34,585 nucleotides of DNA from a virus. Made by a program: the position numbers and the translations under genes. The notes beneath the pieces are model-generated. The model was given only the letters and a program-made list of their open reading frames with translations, ran no database searches and was not told where the DNA came from. Every line of letters begins with the position of its first letter. Positions within the stretch are counted from its first letter, which is position 1. Location: positions 1 through 34,585 of the IMG/VR virus record IMGVR_UViG_3300012036_000009, one strand, 5' to 3'. This document shows positions 1-8,247 of the stretch, piece after piece.

Positions 1-449
1 TCACGCAGTCCAACGTCAATGTAAGCGGCAACAGCACGCGGGAGTACGTTGGGGCCTTCGGTCCGGGGGGTGCTGTGTTCACGCTCAACATCGGGGGCAA
101 TAACGGCGAGCGGTGGACCGTGCGGGCAGATAACGGCAATCTGCGTATCGAGATCAAGGGCAGCGCGTATGTCTCCGGCCTCTCATCAGACGGCGTAGTT
201 GGTATCCGCCTTCCGGATGGGGGCACATTGGGCGACCATGTCCTGTCCAGCGGCACAACGGACGAGAGCGCCTCGGGGTCAAATACCGTGAACACTGGTA
301 TCGGCCCGCTCTACATCGGACAGATCAACGACAATGCTTGGGGCAGTGCCAAGTTCTACGGCTGCACCTTCATCGACAAGATACTGACGGCACAACAGCG
401 TAGTGATGCCCGGCAATACTACGCAGAAAAAAGAGGCGTTGTGCTGTGA
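1..449 (+). CDS. C-terminal part of a LamG/concanavalin A-like phage protein (5' partial)
   Basis: The frame is open to the left edge of the window; in-frame codons begin at base 3, so the GTG at 75 is an internal valine and not the real start. The visible 148 residues are rich in Gly, Asn and beta-strand-like patches. The ending, with LYIGQINDNAWG, then a short strand and ILTAQQRSDARQYYAEKRG, is the usual close of LamG-like jelly-roll domains in phage structural proteins, where a final strand is followed by a helix. By position, just before the head-tail connectors, it may be a capsid decoration, minor head or adhesin protein. The family call is by pattern only; the N-terminal part lies outside the window. 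Confidence 0.75.
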   Translation, partial: TQSNVNVSGNSTREYVGAFGPGGAVFTLNIGGNNGERWTVRADNGNLRIEIKGSAYVSGLSSDGVVGIRLPDGGTLGDHVLSSGTTDESASGSNTVNTGIGPLYIGQINDNAWGSAKFYGCTFIDKILTAQQRSDARQYYAEKRGVVL

Positions 450-511
450 GCGTGACAGCGATCACCGCCAGCGACAAGCTGACTGCAGCTGAGGAGGTTG
501 TTATCACATGA
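446..511 (+). CDS. possible 21-residue coupled mini-ORF
   Basis: A GTG at 446 overlaps the stop of the preceding gene, and the mini-ORF ends in a TGA overlapping the ATG at 508. It would encode a 21-residue peptide beginning MSVTAITASDK. Both junctions are of the translational-coupling type, but its 3' part also holds the GAGGAGG ribosome binding site of the next gene. It may be a leader peptide, a decayed 3' extension of the upstream gene, or chance. No family is recognised. Confidence 0.2.
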   Translation: MSVTAITASDKLTAAEEVVIT

Positions 512-1080
512 CCATTACTGTTGAAGATGGCACAGGTCTTCCAGCGGCCAACTCTTTCACCTCGGTGGCGTTCGCAGATACCTTCTTTGCGGATATTGGC
601 GAAGCCACTTGGGCCGCCGCTCTCGCAGCGCTGAAAGAAGAAAAGCTTATCCTAGCTACTCGTTACATGAGCAAGCGTTATGGAACGCGGCTCAAGGGTA
701 TTATCTCCAGCTCAACGCAAGGCGTCGAGTTTCCGCGGGACTATATTTATGACGAGCGCGGAACGCTTATCACTGGAGTGCCAGTCAAGTGGCAACAGGC
801 GTGCTGCTGGTATGCCCGCTATGCCTTGACCAATGACCTCATTCCGCCGATCATCTATCCAGTTGCAGACGGCGCGCCAGTTCCATTTGGGCGGATCAAC
901 CGCAAGGTGGAAAAAGTTGGCCCTGTCTACGAAGAGACCTACTACGCCACAGGTGGTGCCAATGCCTCACGTGTGAGTTCAGGAAGTGCACTGGTCGACG
1001 CAGACCGGGTCGTCCAGTATCCAGAGGCTGACCTCCTTGTTGGCCCCTTCCTGCGCAGCACGAAAGGGGTAAGTCGTTGA
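508..1080 (+). CDS. head-tail adaptor, DnaT-like/Ad1 type
   Basis: A 190-residue protein with the hallmarks of the phage family often annotated as putative DnaT-like ssDNA-binding protein and now regarded as a head-tail connector adaptor. It opens with TITVEDGTGLPAANSF, continues with an aromatic-rich helix, then LILATRYMSKRYGTRLKG, then a FPRDYIYDERG segment, and a helix VKWQQACCWYARYAL. A GAGGAGG Shine-Dalgarno at about 490-496 supports the ATG at 508. It is the first of four compact genes before the tail tube gene, the normal position for neck proteins. The stop overlaps the next start. The replication-like name of the family is probably misleading; the role here is inferred to be structural. 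Confidence 0.85.
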   Translation: MTITVEDGTGLPAANSFTSVAFADTFFADIGEATWAAALAALKEEKLILATRYMSKRYGTRLKGIISSSTQGVEFPRDYIYDERGTLITGVPVKWQQACCWYARYALTNDLIPPIIYPVADGAPVPFGRINRKVEKVGPVYEETYYATGGANASRVSSGSALVDADRVVQYPEADLLVGPFLRSTKGVSR

Positions 1081-1466
1081 GCCTAGCCACTCGTCTTCAG
1101 GGAACAGCTGCCCGCTTGATTGACAAGCACGGTGCCGATATGATCGTCACCGCCCGTGCAGCTACGCCTGAACGCGAGGCCGGTAAGCCCTGGCGTGGTT
1201 CAACTGGAACGACCACTGTGACAGTGCGTGCTATCCAATACGACTACGAGGCTGAAGAGGTTAAGGATGCCACTTGGCGCCGGAACAACACCCGCTTTTT
1301 GGTGGCCGAGAAGGATACGGATGGAAATCCGCAGTTCACCACCGTCGACATTACTACCGCGACTGACCTGGAGGACACCTCAGGCGATGTTTGGAGCATT
1401 GACCTTGTGGATATTGTTGAGCCTGGGAATGACCGGGTTATCTACATTCTGAACGCGGCGAGGTAA
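1077..1466 (+). CDS. putative head closure/neck protein
   Basis: A 129-residue protein starting at TTG 1077, which overlaps the TGA of the adaptor gene. It has a basic N-terminal helix (LATRLQGTAARLIDKHG) followed by mostly beta-strand sequence containing TVTVRAIQYDYEAEEV and ending VIYILNAAR. That architecture, with a size near 130 residues and a position between an adaptor and a tail terminator, fits phage head-closure or stopper proteins. No specific family is recognised with confidence. The TTG start is chosen because the frame has no better upstream initiator and the overlap matches neighbouring junctions. Confidence 0.75.
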   Translation: MSLATRLQGTAARLIDKHGADMIVTARAATPEREAGKPWRGSTGTTTVTVRAIQYDYEAEEVKDATWRRNNTRFLVAEKDTDGNPQFTTVDITTATDLEDTSGDVWSIDLVDIVEPGNDRVIYILNAAR

Positions 1467-1468
1467 CC

Positions 1469-1897
1469 ATGTCCCTAACACGCGCACAGGCAAGAGACGA
1501 AATGATGTCAGTGGCCAATACGGCCTTCGCTGGCTATGATGCCAATTTTCCTGTTCAATGGTATGACGACGACAGCAAGAAGCCTCCCAAGAACCGGAAC
1601 GCCTTCGCTGAAGTTGGGGTATACCATACTGCTGGCCATCAGGCCACAATGGGCAGTATTTCAACGGGGCGAACCTTTCGCCGCTATGGATACTTCGAAG
1701 TGCTGGTGCATACCCCCGAAGGTGACGGGTTGACGCTGGCCGACGAACTGGCTACGATCATGCACAATGCCCTTGAAGGCGTTACCACCGTTGGTGGGGT
1801 CATCTTCAGGAACGTGCGTGCTACGGAGGAAGGGAAGTCCGGCTCCTTCCGTATTACTAACGTTAGTGCGGACTTTGAGTATGACCAGATTAAATAG
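1469..1897 (+). CDS. tail terminator/completion protein (DUF4128-like)
   Basis: 142 residues. An N-terminal helix (LTRAQARDEMMSVANTAF) is followed by a strand with FPVQWYDDD, then FAEVGVYHTAGHQATMG and RRYGYFEVLVHTPEGDG. A helix LADELATIMHNALEG and closing strands follow. This helix-sheet-helix order matches the gpU-like/DUF4128 tail terminator group, which caps the tail tube and joins it to the head. The gene sits three bases after the previous stop, with GAGG upstream of the ATG, and directly precedes the tail tube gene, which is the standard place for a terminator. The exact family is inferred from pattern and position. Confidence 0.75.
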   Translation: MSLTRAQARDEMMSVANTAFAGYDANFPVQWYDDDSKKPPKNRNAFAEVGVYHTAGHQATMGSISTGRTFRRYGYFEVLVHTPEGDGLTLADELATIMHNALEGVTTVGGVIFRNVRATEEGKSGSFRITNVSADFEYDQIK

Positions 1898-1909
1898 GAG
1901 GCCTTAAAC

Positions 1910-3427
1910 ATGGCACAGGTCAGCAAGATCGACAGCAATGTGACGGGGCTCCGTTACTGCGTTGAAACCTCTCTCGGGAACGCAGGTTCCGTATGGTATG
2001 CCCTCGACCCGAACTCGTATAACGATTTCGGCGGGAACTTCACCAAGACGGCTCGCACCCCGATCAACAACCGCCGTTCGCGTTACAAGGGTGTCCTGAC
2101 GGACCTCGAGAGCGCTGGCGGTTTCAACATCGACATGACCCAGTCGAATATCCAGGACCTGTTTCAGGGCTTCGTGTTTGACCAGTTCGAAGAAAAGGGC
2201 ACCCAAGCTCCGTCGGCTGTCACTGGCACTGCCTACACGGTGGCGTCCAGCGCTGACTTCCTGGCCAACGACCTGGTCTTTGCCTCCGGGTTTGCCCTGG
2301 CGGCGAACAACGGGCTGAAGGTCGTGACCAGTATCTCTGGTGGCACCTCGGTTGCGGTCTCGGGTCTCAGTGCTGAAGCTTCACCACCGGCGGCAGCCAA
2401 GATCGTCCGTGTGGGCCATCAGTTTGCCTCCGGCGATTGCGAGATTGATGCCTCTGGCGACCTGCCGATCATCTCCACTACCGCCAAGGACCTCACGGAA
2501 CTCGGACTGGTTGACGGCGAGCTTATCTTCATTGGCGGCGACACTGCTGCCACCGAATTTGGCACGGCGACAGACAACGGCTGGTGCCGGGTGCGGAATA
2601 CCGACGGGGCCAACTCGGTCACCCTCGACAAGGCTTCCGGCCAGATGGTGACTGACGCGGGCGGTTCCAAAACCATCCAGGTCTTCTTTGGGCGCACCCT
2701 GAAAAACCAGGAAGGCGCGGCAGTCACCCGCACGACCTACCAGCTGGAACGTGTGCTTGGTGCTCCCGACGATGCCTCCCCGGCGCAAATCCAGGGTGAA
2801 TACATCGTGGGTGCCGTGCCCAACGAAATGACTATGTCCATCGATACGGCGGACAAGATCATGGTTGACATGGGTTTCATGGGCATTGACTATGAAACCA
2901 ACGATGCTGCGACTGGTCTGAAAGCGGGCACTCGTCCTTCTCTCGGCACCGGCAAGGCGTTCAATACCTCCACTCACGTCACGCGCATTCGCATGGGCCT
3001 GACCAGCGACGTGGACGAATATGTGGACGCCCTGTTCGCCTATGTGACGGAAGTTCGGCTGTCCATCAACAACAACCTTACCATCAACAAGGCTGTTGGG
3101 ACACTCGGCGGGTTTGAGGTTAGCTCGGGCACCTTTGAGGTTGGCGGGAACATCACTGCCTACTTCCAGAACACATCGGCGCTTGAAGCCCTGCGTGCCA
3201 ACTCGGACGTCACCCTCGACGTCTGTGTGGTCAAGGACAACGCTGGCTTCTCCTTCGATCTGCCTCTGCTGTCCCTGGACGACGGGCGACTGAATGTGGA
3301 ACTCAACCAGGCGATCACCATCCCGCTGGGCCTCATGGCTGCAGACGGCGAGGACGTGAACTCCAACCTGGCGCACACCATCGTGATGAGCTTCTACGAT
3401 TACCTTCCAGATGCCGCCGAAGCCTAA
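1910..3427 (+). CDS. major tail tube protein (phage_tail_tube_2-like)
   Basis: 505 residues preceded by a strong AGGAGG 9 bases before the ATG, as expected for an abundant structural protein. The N-terminus resembles the large tail-tube family of siphophages: SVWYALDPNSYNDFGGNF, TPINNRRSRYKGVLTDL and then a FQGFVFDQFEEKG segment. Ig-like or inserted domains occupy the middle, around residues 100-270. The C-terminal half, with VRLSINNNLTINKAVG and a region of VGGNITAYFQN, resembles the second tube-fold half. It polymerises to form the tail lumen. GC-rich composition and codon bias towards C/G endings fit high expression. A long open frame on the opposite strand here is a by-product of that bias. 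Confidence 0.88.
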   Translation: MAQVSKIDSNVTGLRYCVETSLGNAGSVWYALDPNSYNDFGGNFTKTARTPINNRRSRYKGVLTDLESAGGFNIDMTQSNIQDLFQGFVFDQFEEKGTQAPSAVTGTAYTVASSADFLANDLVFASGFALAANNGLKVVTSISGGTSVAVSGLSAEASPPAAAKIVRVGHQFASGDCEIDASGDLPIISTTAKDLTELGLVDGELIFIGGDTAATEFGTATDNGWCRVRNTDGANSVTLDKASGQMVTDAGGSKTIQVFFGRTLKNQEGAAVTRTTYQLERVLGAPDDASPAQIQGEYIVGAVPNEMTMSIDTADKIMVDMGFMGIDYETNDAATGLKAGTRPSLGTGKAFNTSTHVTRIRMGLTSDVDEYVDALFAYVTEVRLSINNNLTINKAVGTLGGFEVSSGTFEVGGNITAYFQNTSALEALRANSDVTLDVCVVKDNAGFSFDLPLLSLDDGRLNVELNQAITIPLGLMAADGEDVNSNLAHTIVMSFYDYLPDAAEA

Positions 3428-3507
3428 AAAGCGGGGCGCATGGCAACCGCCGTAAAAAGGTGACAGCCCGGAGAGACGGGCAACAAACCTTGCTGAGGAG
3501 CAAACAA

Positions 3508-3990
3508 ATGGCCAAGACGAAGAAAAAGGGTGGCTACGGTTCATTCCGTTCCGACACCGCTGCAGAACAAGAAGGCGTTGAACTGGACTATGGTCCCTTC
3601 CGTGTCACGATCGCTCGTGCTGGTGGGGCCAACAAGTCCTATGAGCGCATTCTGGAAGCGCTGACCAAGCCTTATCGCCGTGCGATCCAGCTCGAAACCC
3701 TCGATCAGAAAATCTCTGAAAAGATCATGAAGGAAGCACTGGCGAAGGCTGTGGTTCTGAATTGGGAAGTTCTGGTCGACGCCAAAGGCAACCCTGACAG
3801 CGGCGGCACTGACTGGCGCCAAGGTCTGGAAGACCCTGACACCGGCGAACTGCTGGAGTTCACCTGGGAGAATGTGCTGAAGGTTCTCCAGCACAAAGAA
3901 ATCCAGAACCTCTACAACGACCTGCGCATCCAGTCCGGCAAGGAAGCTCTGTTCCTCCAGACGCGTCGGGAAACGGAGGGAAACGACTAA
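3508..3990 (+). CDS. tail assembly chaperone, upstream (gpG-like) part
   Basis: 160 residues starting at ATG 3508, chosen over the GTG at 3460 because GAGGAG lies about ten bases upstream and the protein then begins with a typical lysine-rich MAKTKKKGG. The helical body (YERILEALTKPYRRAIQLE, then ISEKIMKEALAKAVVLNW) and the C-terminal helix ending KEALFLQTRRETEGND fit tail-assembly chaperones that coat the tape measure during tail assembly, as lambda gpG does. The last codons contain a slippery heptamer, and the -1 frame continues open through the stop, so a longer gpGT-like form is predicted. Position between tail tube and tape measure genes supports this. Confidence 0.85.
   Translation: MAKTKKKGGYGSFRSDTAAEQEGVELDYGPFRVTIARAGGANKSYERILEALTKPYRRAIQLETLDQKISEKIMKEALAKAVVLNWEVLVDAKGNPDSGGTDWRQGLEDPDTGELLEFTWENVLKVLQHKEIQNLYNDLRIQSGKEALFLQTRRETEGND
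3978..3984 (+). promoter_or_regulatory. predicted -1 ribosomal frameshift site GGGAAAC
   Basis: The sequence G GGA AAC lies in the zero frame as X XXY YYZ, two codons before the TAA stop at 3988-3990. After a -1 slip the frame is open until 4325. The downstream ATG at 4053 has no Shine-Dalgarno sequence, so frameshifting is the more likely way to make this segment. No obvious stimulatory hairpin or pseudoknot was identified by eye. Confidence 0.75.
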
Positions 3991-4325
3991 CTCTGTTCCT
4001 CATCTACCAACTGGAACAAGGGCCAGTAGAGGAACAGATCATCAAAATTGCGATGAGGTCCAACCAGCCTCTTCCGGACCCCATCGCAAACGCTCCTGAG
4101 ATACCCCTTGGCTTGGGGTTTTTCTACAAAGTCTTTCAGGAGCTTTCCTCGGAACGAATGGATGGGCCCATACCTGGTTCAGCGATCAGGTCCTACAATC
4201 GGGACGAGAATATAACGGGAGAGCTGGCTGACGATGTGAAGTATCACGTGAGGAACTTGGATAACGCGCTGCTGGAATACCGGCGAAAGAAAGCAGCGCA
4301 GGAAAGTGGGGGAGGTAAGAAATAG
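3984..4325 (+). CDS. tail assembly chaperone, frameshifted (T-like) extension
   Basis: Read in the -1 frame from the slippery site, this adds 113 residues to the first 159 residues of the chaperone, giving a fusion of about 272 residues. The extension begins RLTLFLIYQLEQGPVEEQI, continues through the ATG at 4053, and ends in a helix EYRRKKAAQESGGGKK. In lambda-like phages the equivalent gpGT product binds the tape measure and recruits tail tube subunits. The frame has no stop between 3963 and the TAG at 4323-4325. An independent start at 4053 cannot be excluded but has no ribosome binding site. Confidence 0.75.
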   Translation, partial: RLTLFLIYQLEQGPVEEQIIKIAMRSNQPLPDPIANAPEIPLGLGFFYKVFQELSSERMDGPIPGSAIRSYNRDENITGELADDVKYHVRNLDNALLEYRRKKAAQESGGGKK

Positions 4326-4831
4326 TGGCTGATGGTTTCAACGAACTTGGTAGGAGACTGCGTGTTCGCGCCTATCAGGTCGGTCGTTGGAGCCACGCCA
4401 CTCCCCGCAAGGCAACCAAAGTCCTTGTTAGCTCGCTAATCCGTTCAACGCCTGTTGACAAGGGCGTGGCACGATCAAACTGGCAGGTCGCAACAGGAGC
4501 TTCCCTGGCAACTGTGCGATCTGCCTTTGCTCCTGGGAGCCGGTTGGGTCTCGGTGAAACTCGGAACGCCGCAGCAGCCATCGCCGCTGCCTATGCTCGT
4601 ATCGACAATGCTCCTAGTTTTGGGTTTTTGCGGGGCTTTGTGAACGCGGGCATCCCTGAGGCTGCGGGCGGGACATCCTTCTATGTCTCCAACCCGGTCC
4701 ACTATATTGAGGCTCTTGACCAAGGGCACTCCAGACAACAAGCGGCCGGCTGGGTTCGTAGGGCAATTGACCAAGCCCGCATCGAAGTTCGCCGGAACAA
4801 GATTTTTGATGACTTTGGCGGGAACCCGTAA
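4325..4831 (+). CDS. HK97 gp10-like neck/tail completion protein
   Basis: 168 residues from a GTG that overlaps the previous TAG. The core has a helix (KATKVLVSSLIRSTPVDKG) followed by ARSNWQVATG and later FYVSNPVHYIEALDQGHS. This is the pattern of HK97 gp10-type proteins, in which a helix ending in TPVDTG is followed by a beta-sheet and a V-x-Y-A-x-xx-E-xG segment. These proteins act in tail completion at the neck. It is usually found upstream of the terminator gene, but here it lies between the chaperone and the tape measure gene. The stop overlaps the tape measure ATG, so the genes are probably translationally coupled. Confidence 0.75.
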   Translation: MADGFNELGRRLRVRAYQVGRWSHATPRKATKVLVSSLIRSTPVDKGVARSNWQVATGASLATVRSAFAPGSRLGLGETRNAAAAIAAAYARIDNAPSFGFLRGFVNAGIPEAAGGTSFYVSNPVHYIEALDQGHSRQQAAGWVRRAIDQARIEVRRNKIFDDFGGNP

Positions 4832-7800
4832 TGCCTACTGAACGCATAGACATTATTGTCACGGAACGTGGCACCCGCCAAGTCAAGCGGAACATTGAGG
4901 GCCTAGCGTCAGCTTCGGACCGCGCCGGAAATGAGCTTGGAGACCTTCGTCGGACCCTCAACAATATCTCCCCCACTGCCCAGCTCAACCGGACACTTGA
5001 ACAAATCCAATCACTGCGTCGAGCCCTTGCGGCTCCGCGGTCCCGTTCAGCTTGGCTGAGCACTCCAATTGCAGAAGCCAACGCTGGCCTGGTCCAGATT
5101 GGCACCAATCTCCGTGCCGCCCGTCGTGAGATGGGAACTAACGTTGAATGGGATGCGGTCAACGAGTTCCGCCAGGCCGAGGCAGAGCTGGATGACATTA
5201 TGCGCAAGTTGCGGGCAGTCCGTGCCATGCAAACGGACTTTGTGTCCCGCAACAATGTGCGAGATAGGACGACGGGCCTCTCGCCAGTTATTCCACCAGT
5301 TGTTTCACTCCCGGAGGTGAACCGATACGCCGACGATGTGGAACGTGCGGCCCGTGGGTCTCACGATTTGGCCGACGGGGTCGATCGTGTAGGTGCCTCG
5401 GCCCGGGGCGCCAACAGACCGTTCATGCTCCTCAGTCGGTATGTTGGCGTCTTCGGTGCAAGTATCGTAGCCATGGAACTCATGCGCCTGTCTGACAGCG
5501 CAACAGTAGTGGCCAACCGGATCGACATCGTAAGCGAGAGCACCGGGGAGGCTGCATCTTCGATGGATTCCCTGTATGCTATTGCCCGTCGGACCAGAAC
5601 GCCGATCGAGGCAATGGCGCAGTTGTTCCAAAAAGGTATGATGGCTGCAAGTGAACTCGGCGTCGACCAGAAACAGGTCCTGCAATTTGTGGAAGCTGTT
5701 GGTATGGGCCTCGCGGTTCAAGGCTCCAGTGCAAATACTGCTCGAGGCGCTCTGATCCAGCTCTCGCAATCAATCGGCACAGACATTGTGCGGGCTGAAG
5801 AATTCAACTCCATTCTTGAGGGTGCTTACCCAATTGCTTTGGCCGCTGCCCGCGGTATTGACGAGGCTGGTGGTTCGGTTGCTCGCCTGCGCCGCATGGT
5901 TATTGAGGGCGAGATTTCCTCTGAGCAGTTCTTCCACGCCATCATGTCCCAGTATCCAATGATTGCGGATATGTTCGCCCAAACGACGCCGACAATCAGC
6001 CAGGCGTTTGTGGTGCTCAGGAACAAGATGACTGAATACATCTCGACTTCCGAAGAGGCACAGGCCATCTCAAAAGCGGTTGCGGATAGTATTATTCTCA
6101 TGGCAGACAACATTGAACCTCTGGCGGACCTTCTGTTCTCCTTGGGTATCGCTTGGGGCGTTGCCTTTACTGCCGGCAAAATCGCTCTTGTTGGTCGGAT
6201 GGCCACCAATGCCGGTTTGCTTGGCACTGCTATGACCCTTCTCAAGACTGCCATGGGCTTTATGGGTGGACCGATCGTCGGTGGACTGGCCTTGCTTGCT
6301 GGTGCGGCGTTCTTTGTCTACCAGAACACCGATAAGGCGGCAGATAAAATCCAGCGACTTCGCGAGGTCATGGACGACGGTGTTGATGCCCTCCAAAAAT
6401 ACAACGAGCACGTCCAAATTGCGGCGGAGGAGCAGGAAGAACTTGGTGGAGTTATCAACCTGGCCACTGAAGCTATGCTCCGTCAGTCTCGTGCTGAACT
6501 GCAAGCTTCCCTCGGCACGCTGCAAGACGAAATTCGTGGTATGGAGCGCGAAATTGGGGGTGAAGGTCTTAACCCGTTCAACCTTGACAATATCCGCACG
6601 GCTATGAGCGAGCTTACTTCTAAGGGTGGGTTCCGTGACTTTGACAGCACTAGCGGGGATATGTGGTCTTTCCGCAATGCAGATATTGAAAACCTGTATG
6701 ACTTGCTTGCAGCTATTAAGGACGGCACTGGGTCAGTTAATGACTTTTATGCGGCCATTGAACGTGTGCGCGGCGTAGGCCCTGAGGTGTCCGCGGCGGC
6801 AGCTGATTTGGCCACTGCTTTGGAAGCGCTGCCTGAAAACCTTAGTGAGGAGCCCTCGGCTCAAGCTCAACTTTGGATGCAACAAGCCGAGGAACAGCTA
6901 GCCAATATCGCCACAGCCATTGGCGGACTTGACGCTGAAATTGAGGCCGCAGCCAACGCTCAAAGCCTTCCGGAGAAGGTTAAAGCTCTGCAGGCTCTAC
7001 AAGCAGGACTTGAGTCTGCTCAAATGGCAGGGCAACTTGTTCGTGGCTCCAGCTGGATTTCCGATACTGCTGACCTGCTAAAGGCATTGCAAGATGCCCG
7101 TGACTTGGAAAGCTCCATGATGGAAGCTTTGGGCGCCAACACTGAACGCCTGAAGGAACTTGCCACTGAGGCTAAGCGGTTCCGCCAGCCTGTTCAGGGA
7201 GCTTCTGATGCTAGCCTTGAAACTGAGGCGACACTTGACCGGATCAATTTCACCCCGCTGGAAGAAGGGGCACGAGGGTTTGCGGACCAGCTTATCCGGG
7301 CTGCAGCAGCGGCCTCCATTATCAATAACATGGAGGCCCCTGCTGCCAACAACAATGGTCCTATCATGGCGTCGTATAGCCCTGGCGTAACGCGCGACCA
7401 GATGGGAACCAATGGACTTGCCACGCTCAACTCTGGTGGCTCGTTCACCGTTGGTGGCAATGGGGGTATCGATCAGAACCTCATCTCCTTCTGGGCATCC
7501 AAGGGGGAACAAGTCTCTGTAACTCCGCGTGGCCAAGGCGGCTTGATGGGAGCAGATCGCACGGGCCAGTCTGAGGAATACCTCAGCGTTATCCAGCTAA
7601 TCAACCAAGAGCTTGAAACCCGTTACAACAACCTCATGCGGAACAACCAGGGTATGCAGGAACAGCAAATCCTGCAAGACGCTCTGCAGATTGCCCAGCG
7701 TGAAGGTGCTGTCCTGGCTCAACAGGATATTGAACTCATCCGTGAGCAGGCCAACGCTTTGGCCCAGCTCGAGCAACGCATGGAGCTTATCGATGACATC

Positions 7801-8247
7801 ACCGATGCGGTGTTCAACAATATGGAGACGGCCCTTAACAACTTTGTAGAGACCGGGACCTTCAACTTCAATGAGTTCGCGACCTCCGTCATTAAGGACC
7901 TTGCCCAAATCGGCATCCAAATGATGATTATCGCGCCACTGAAGAACTTCTTTGGAGGCATTCTGGATGGGTTGCTTCCAGGGGCTGCTGCTCTGCCAGG
8001 GCACAACGAGGGCGCCGACTTTATGGTTGGTGGCACTGGTGGCGTGGACAAGAACGTCGTTGCCTTCCGGGCCTCTCGCGGCGAACGTGTGCAGGTTACT
8101 CCTGCAGGCGAGGCTTCCTCGAGCGGCGGTGGCAACACGGTGGTCTTCAATATCAGCACTCCGGACGTCGAGGGCTTCCGTAAGTCTGAGAGCCAGATGG
8201 CAGCCCGAGCCCAGCGTATGCTGGCACGTGGACAAAGGAGTAGCTAA
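4831..8247 (+). CDS. tail tape measure protein
   Basis: 1138 residues, the second-longest gene in the window. Residues about 195-395 carry the tape_meas_nterm-type domain (MDSLYAIARRTRTPIEAMAQ, GSSANTARGALIQLSQSIG and the helix around GEISSEQFFHAIMSQ). Hydrophobic, glycine-rich segments at about 433-500 could insert into the host membrane. Long helical regions then follow, from about 505 to 830. The C-terminal part (helix ending LNNFVETGTFNFNEFATS) resembles lambda-type tape measure C-termini. It sets tail length and helps DNA passage. A motif of about 30 residues is present twice, near residues 871-901 and 1064-1093. The ATG overlaps the upstream stop, and the TAA overlaps the next ATG. Confidence 0.93.
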   Translation: MPTERIDIIVTERGTRQVKRNIEGLASASDRAGNELGDLRRTLNNISPTAQLNRTLEQIQSLRRALAAPRSRSAWLSTPIAEANAGLVQIGTNLRAARREMGTNVEWDAVNEFRQAEAELDDIMRKLRAVRAMQTDFVSRNNVRDRTTGLSPVIPPVVSLPEVNRYADDVERAARGSHDLADGVDRVGASARGANRPFMLLSRYVGVFGASIVAMELMRLSDSATVVANRIDIVSESTGEAASSMDSLYAIARRTRTPIEAMAQLFQKGMMAASELGVDQKQVLQFVEAVGMGLAVQGSSANTARGALIQLSQSIGTDIVRAEEFNSILEGAYPIALAAARGIDEAGGSVARLRRMVIEGEISSEQFFHAIMSQYPMIADMFAQTTPTISQAFVVLRNKMTEYISTSEEAQAISKAVADSIILMADNIEPLADLLFSLGIAWGVAFTAGKIALVGRMATNAGLLGTAMTLLKTAMGFMGGPIVGGLALLAGAAFFVYQNTDKAADKIQRLREVMDDGVDALQKYNEHVQIAAEEQEELGGVINLATEAMLRQSRAELQASLGTLQDEIRGMEREIGGEGLNPFNLDNIRTAMSELTSKGGFRDFDSTSGDMWSFRNADIENLYDLLAAIKDGTGSVNDFYAAIERVRGVGPEVSAAAADLATALEALPENLSEEPSAQAQLWMQQAEEQLANIATAIGGLDAEIEAAANAQSLPEKVKALQALQAGLESAQMAGQLVRGSSWISDTADLLKALQDARDLESSMMEALGANTERLKELATEAKRFRQPVQGASDASLETEATLDRINFTPLEEGARGFADQLIRAAAAASIINNMEAPAANNNGPIMASYSPGVTRDQMGTNGLATLNSGGSFTVGGNGGIDQNLISFWASKGEQVSVTPRGQGGLMGADRTGQSEEYLSVIQLINQELETRYNNLMRNNQGMQEQQILQDALQIAQREGAVLAQQDIELIREQANALAQLEQRMELIDDITDAVFNNMETALNNFVETGTFNFNEFATSVIKDLAQIGIQMMIIAPLKNFFGGILDGLLPGAAALPGHNEGADFMVGGTGGVDKNVVAFRASRGERVQVTPAGEASSSGGGNTVVFNISTPDVEGFRKSESQMAARAQRMLARGQRSS

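Noticed and set aside
2381-3544. 387-residue open frame on the minus strand
   Set aside because: It lies opposite the tail tube gene, has no ribosome binding site or neighbours on that strand, and is explained by GC-rich codon bias.
3968-3974. first GGGAAAC copy as a frameshift site
   Set aside because: It is out of phase: zero-frame codons are CGG GAA ACG, so it cannot act as X XXY YYZ for the -1 shift.
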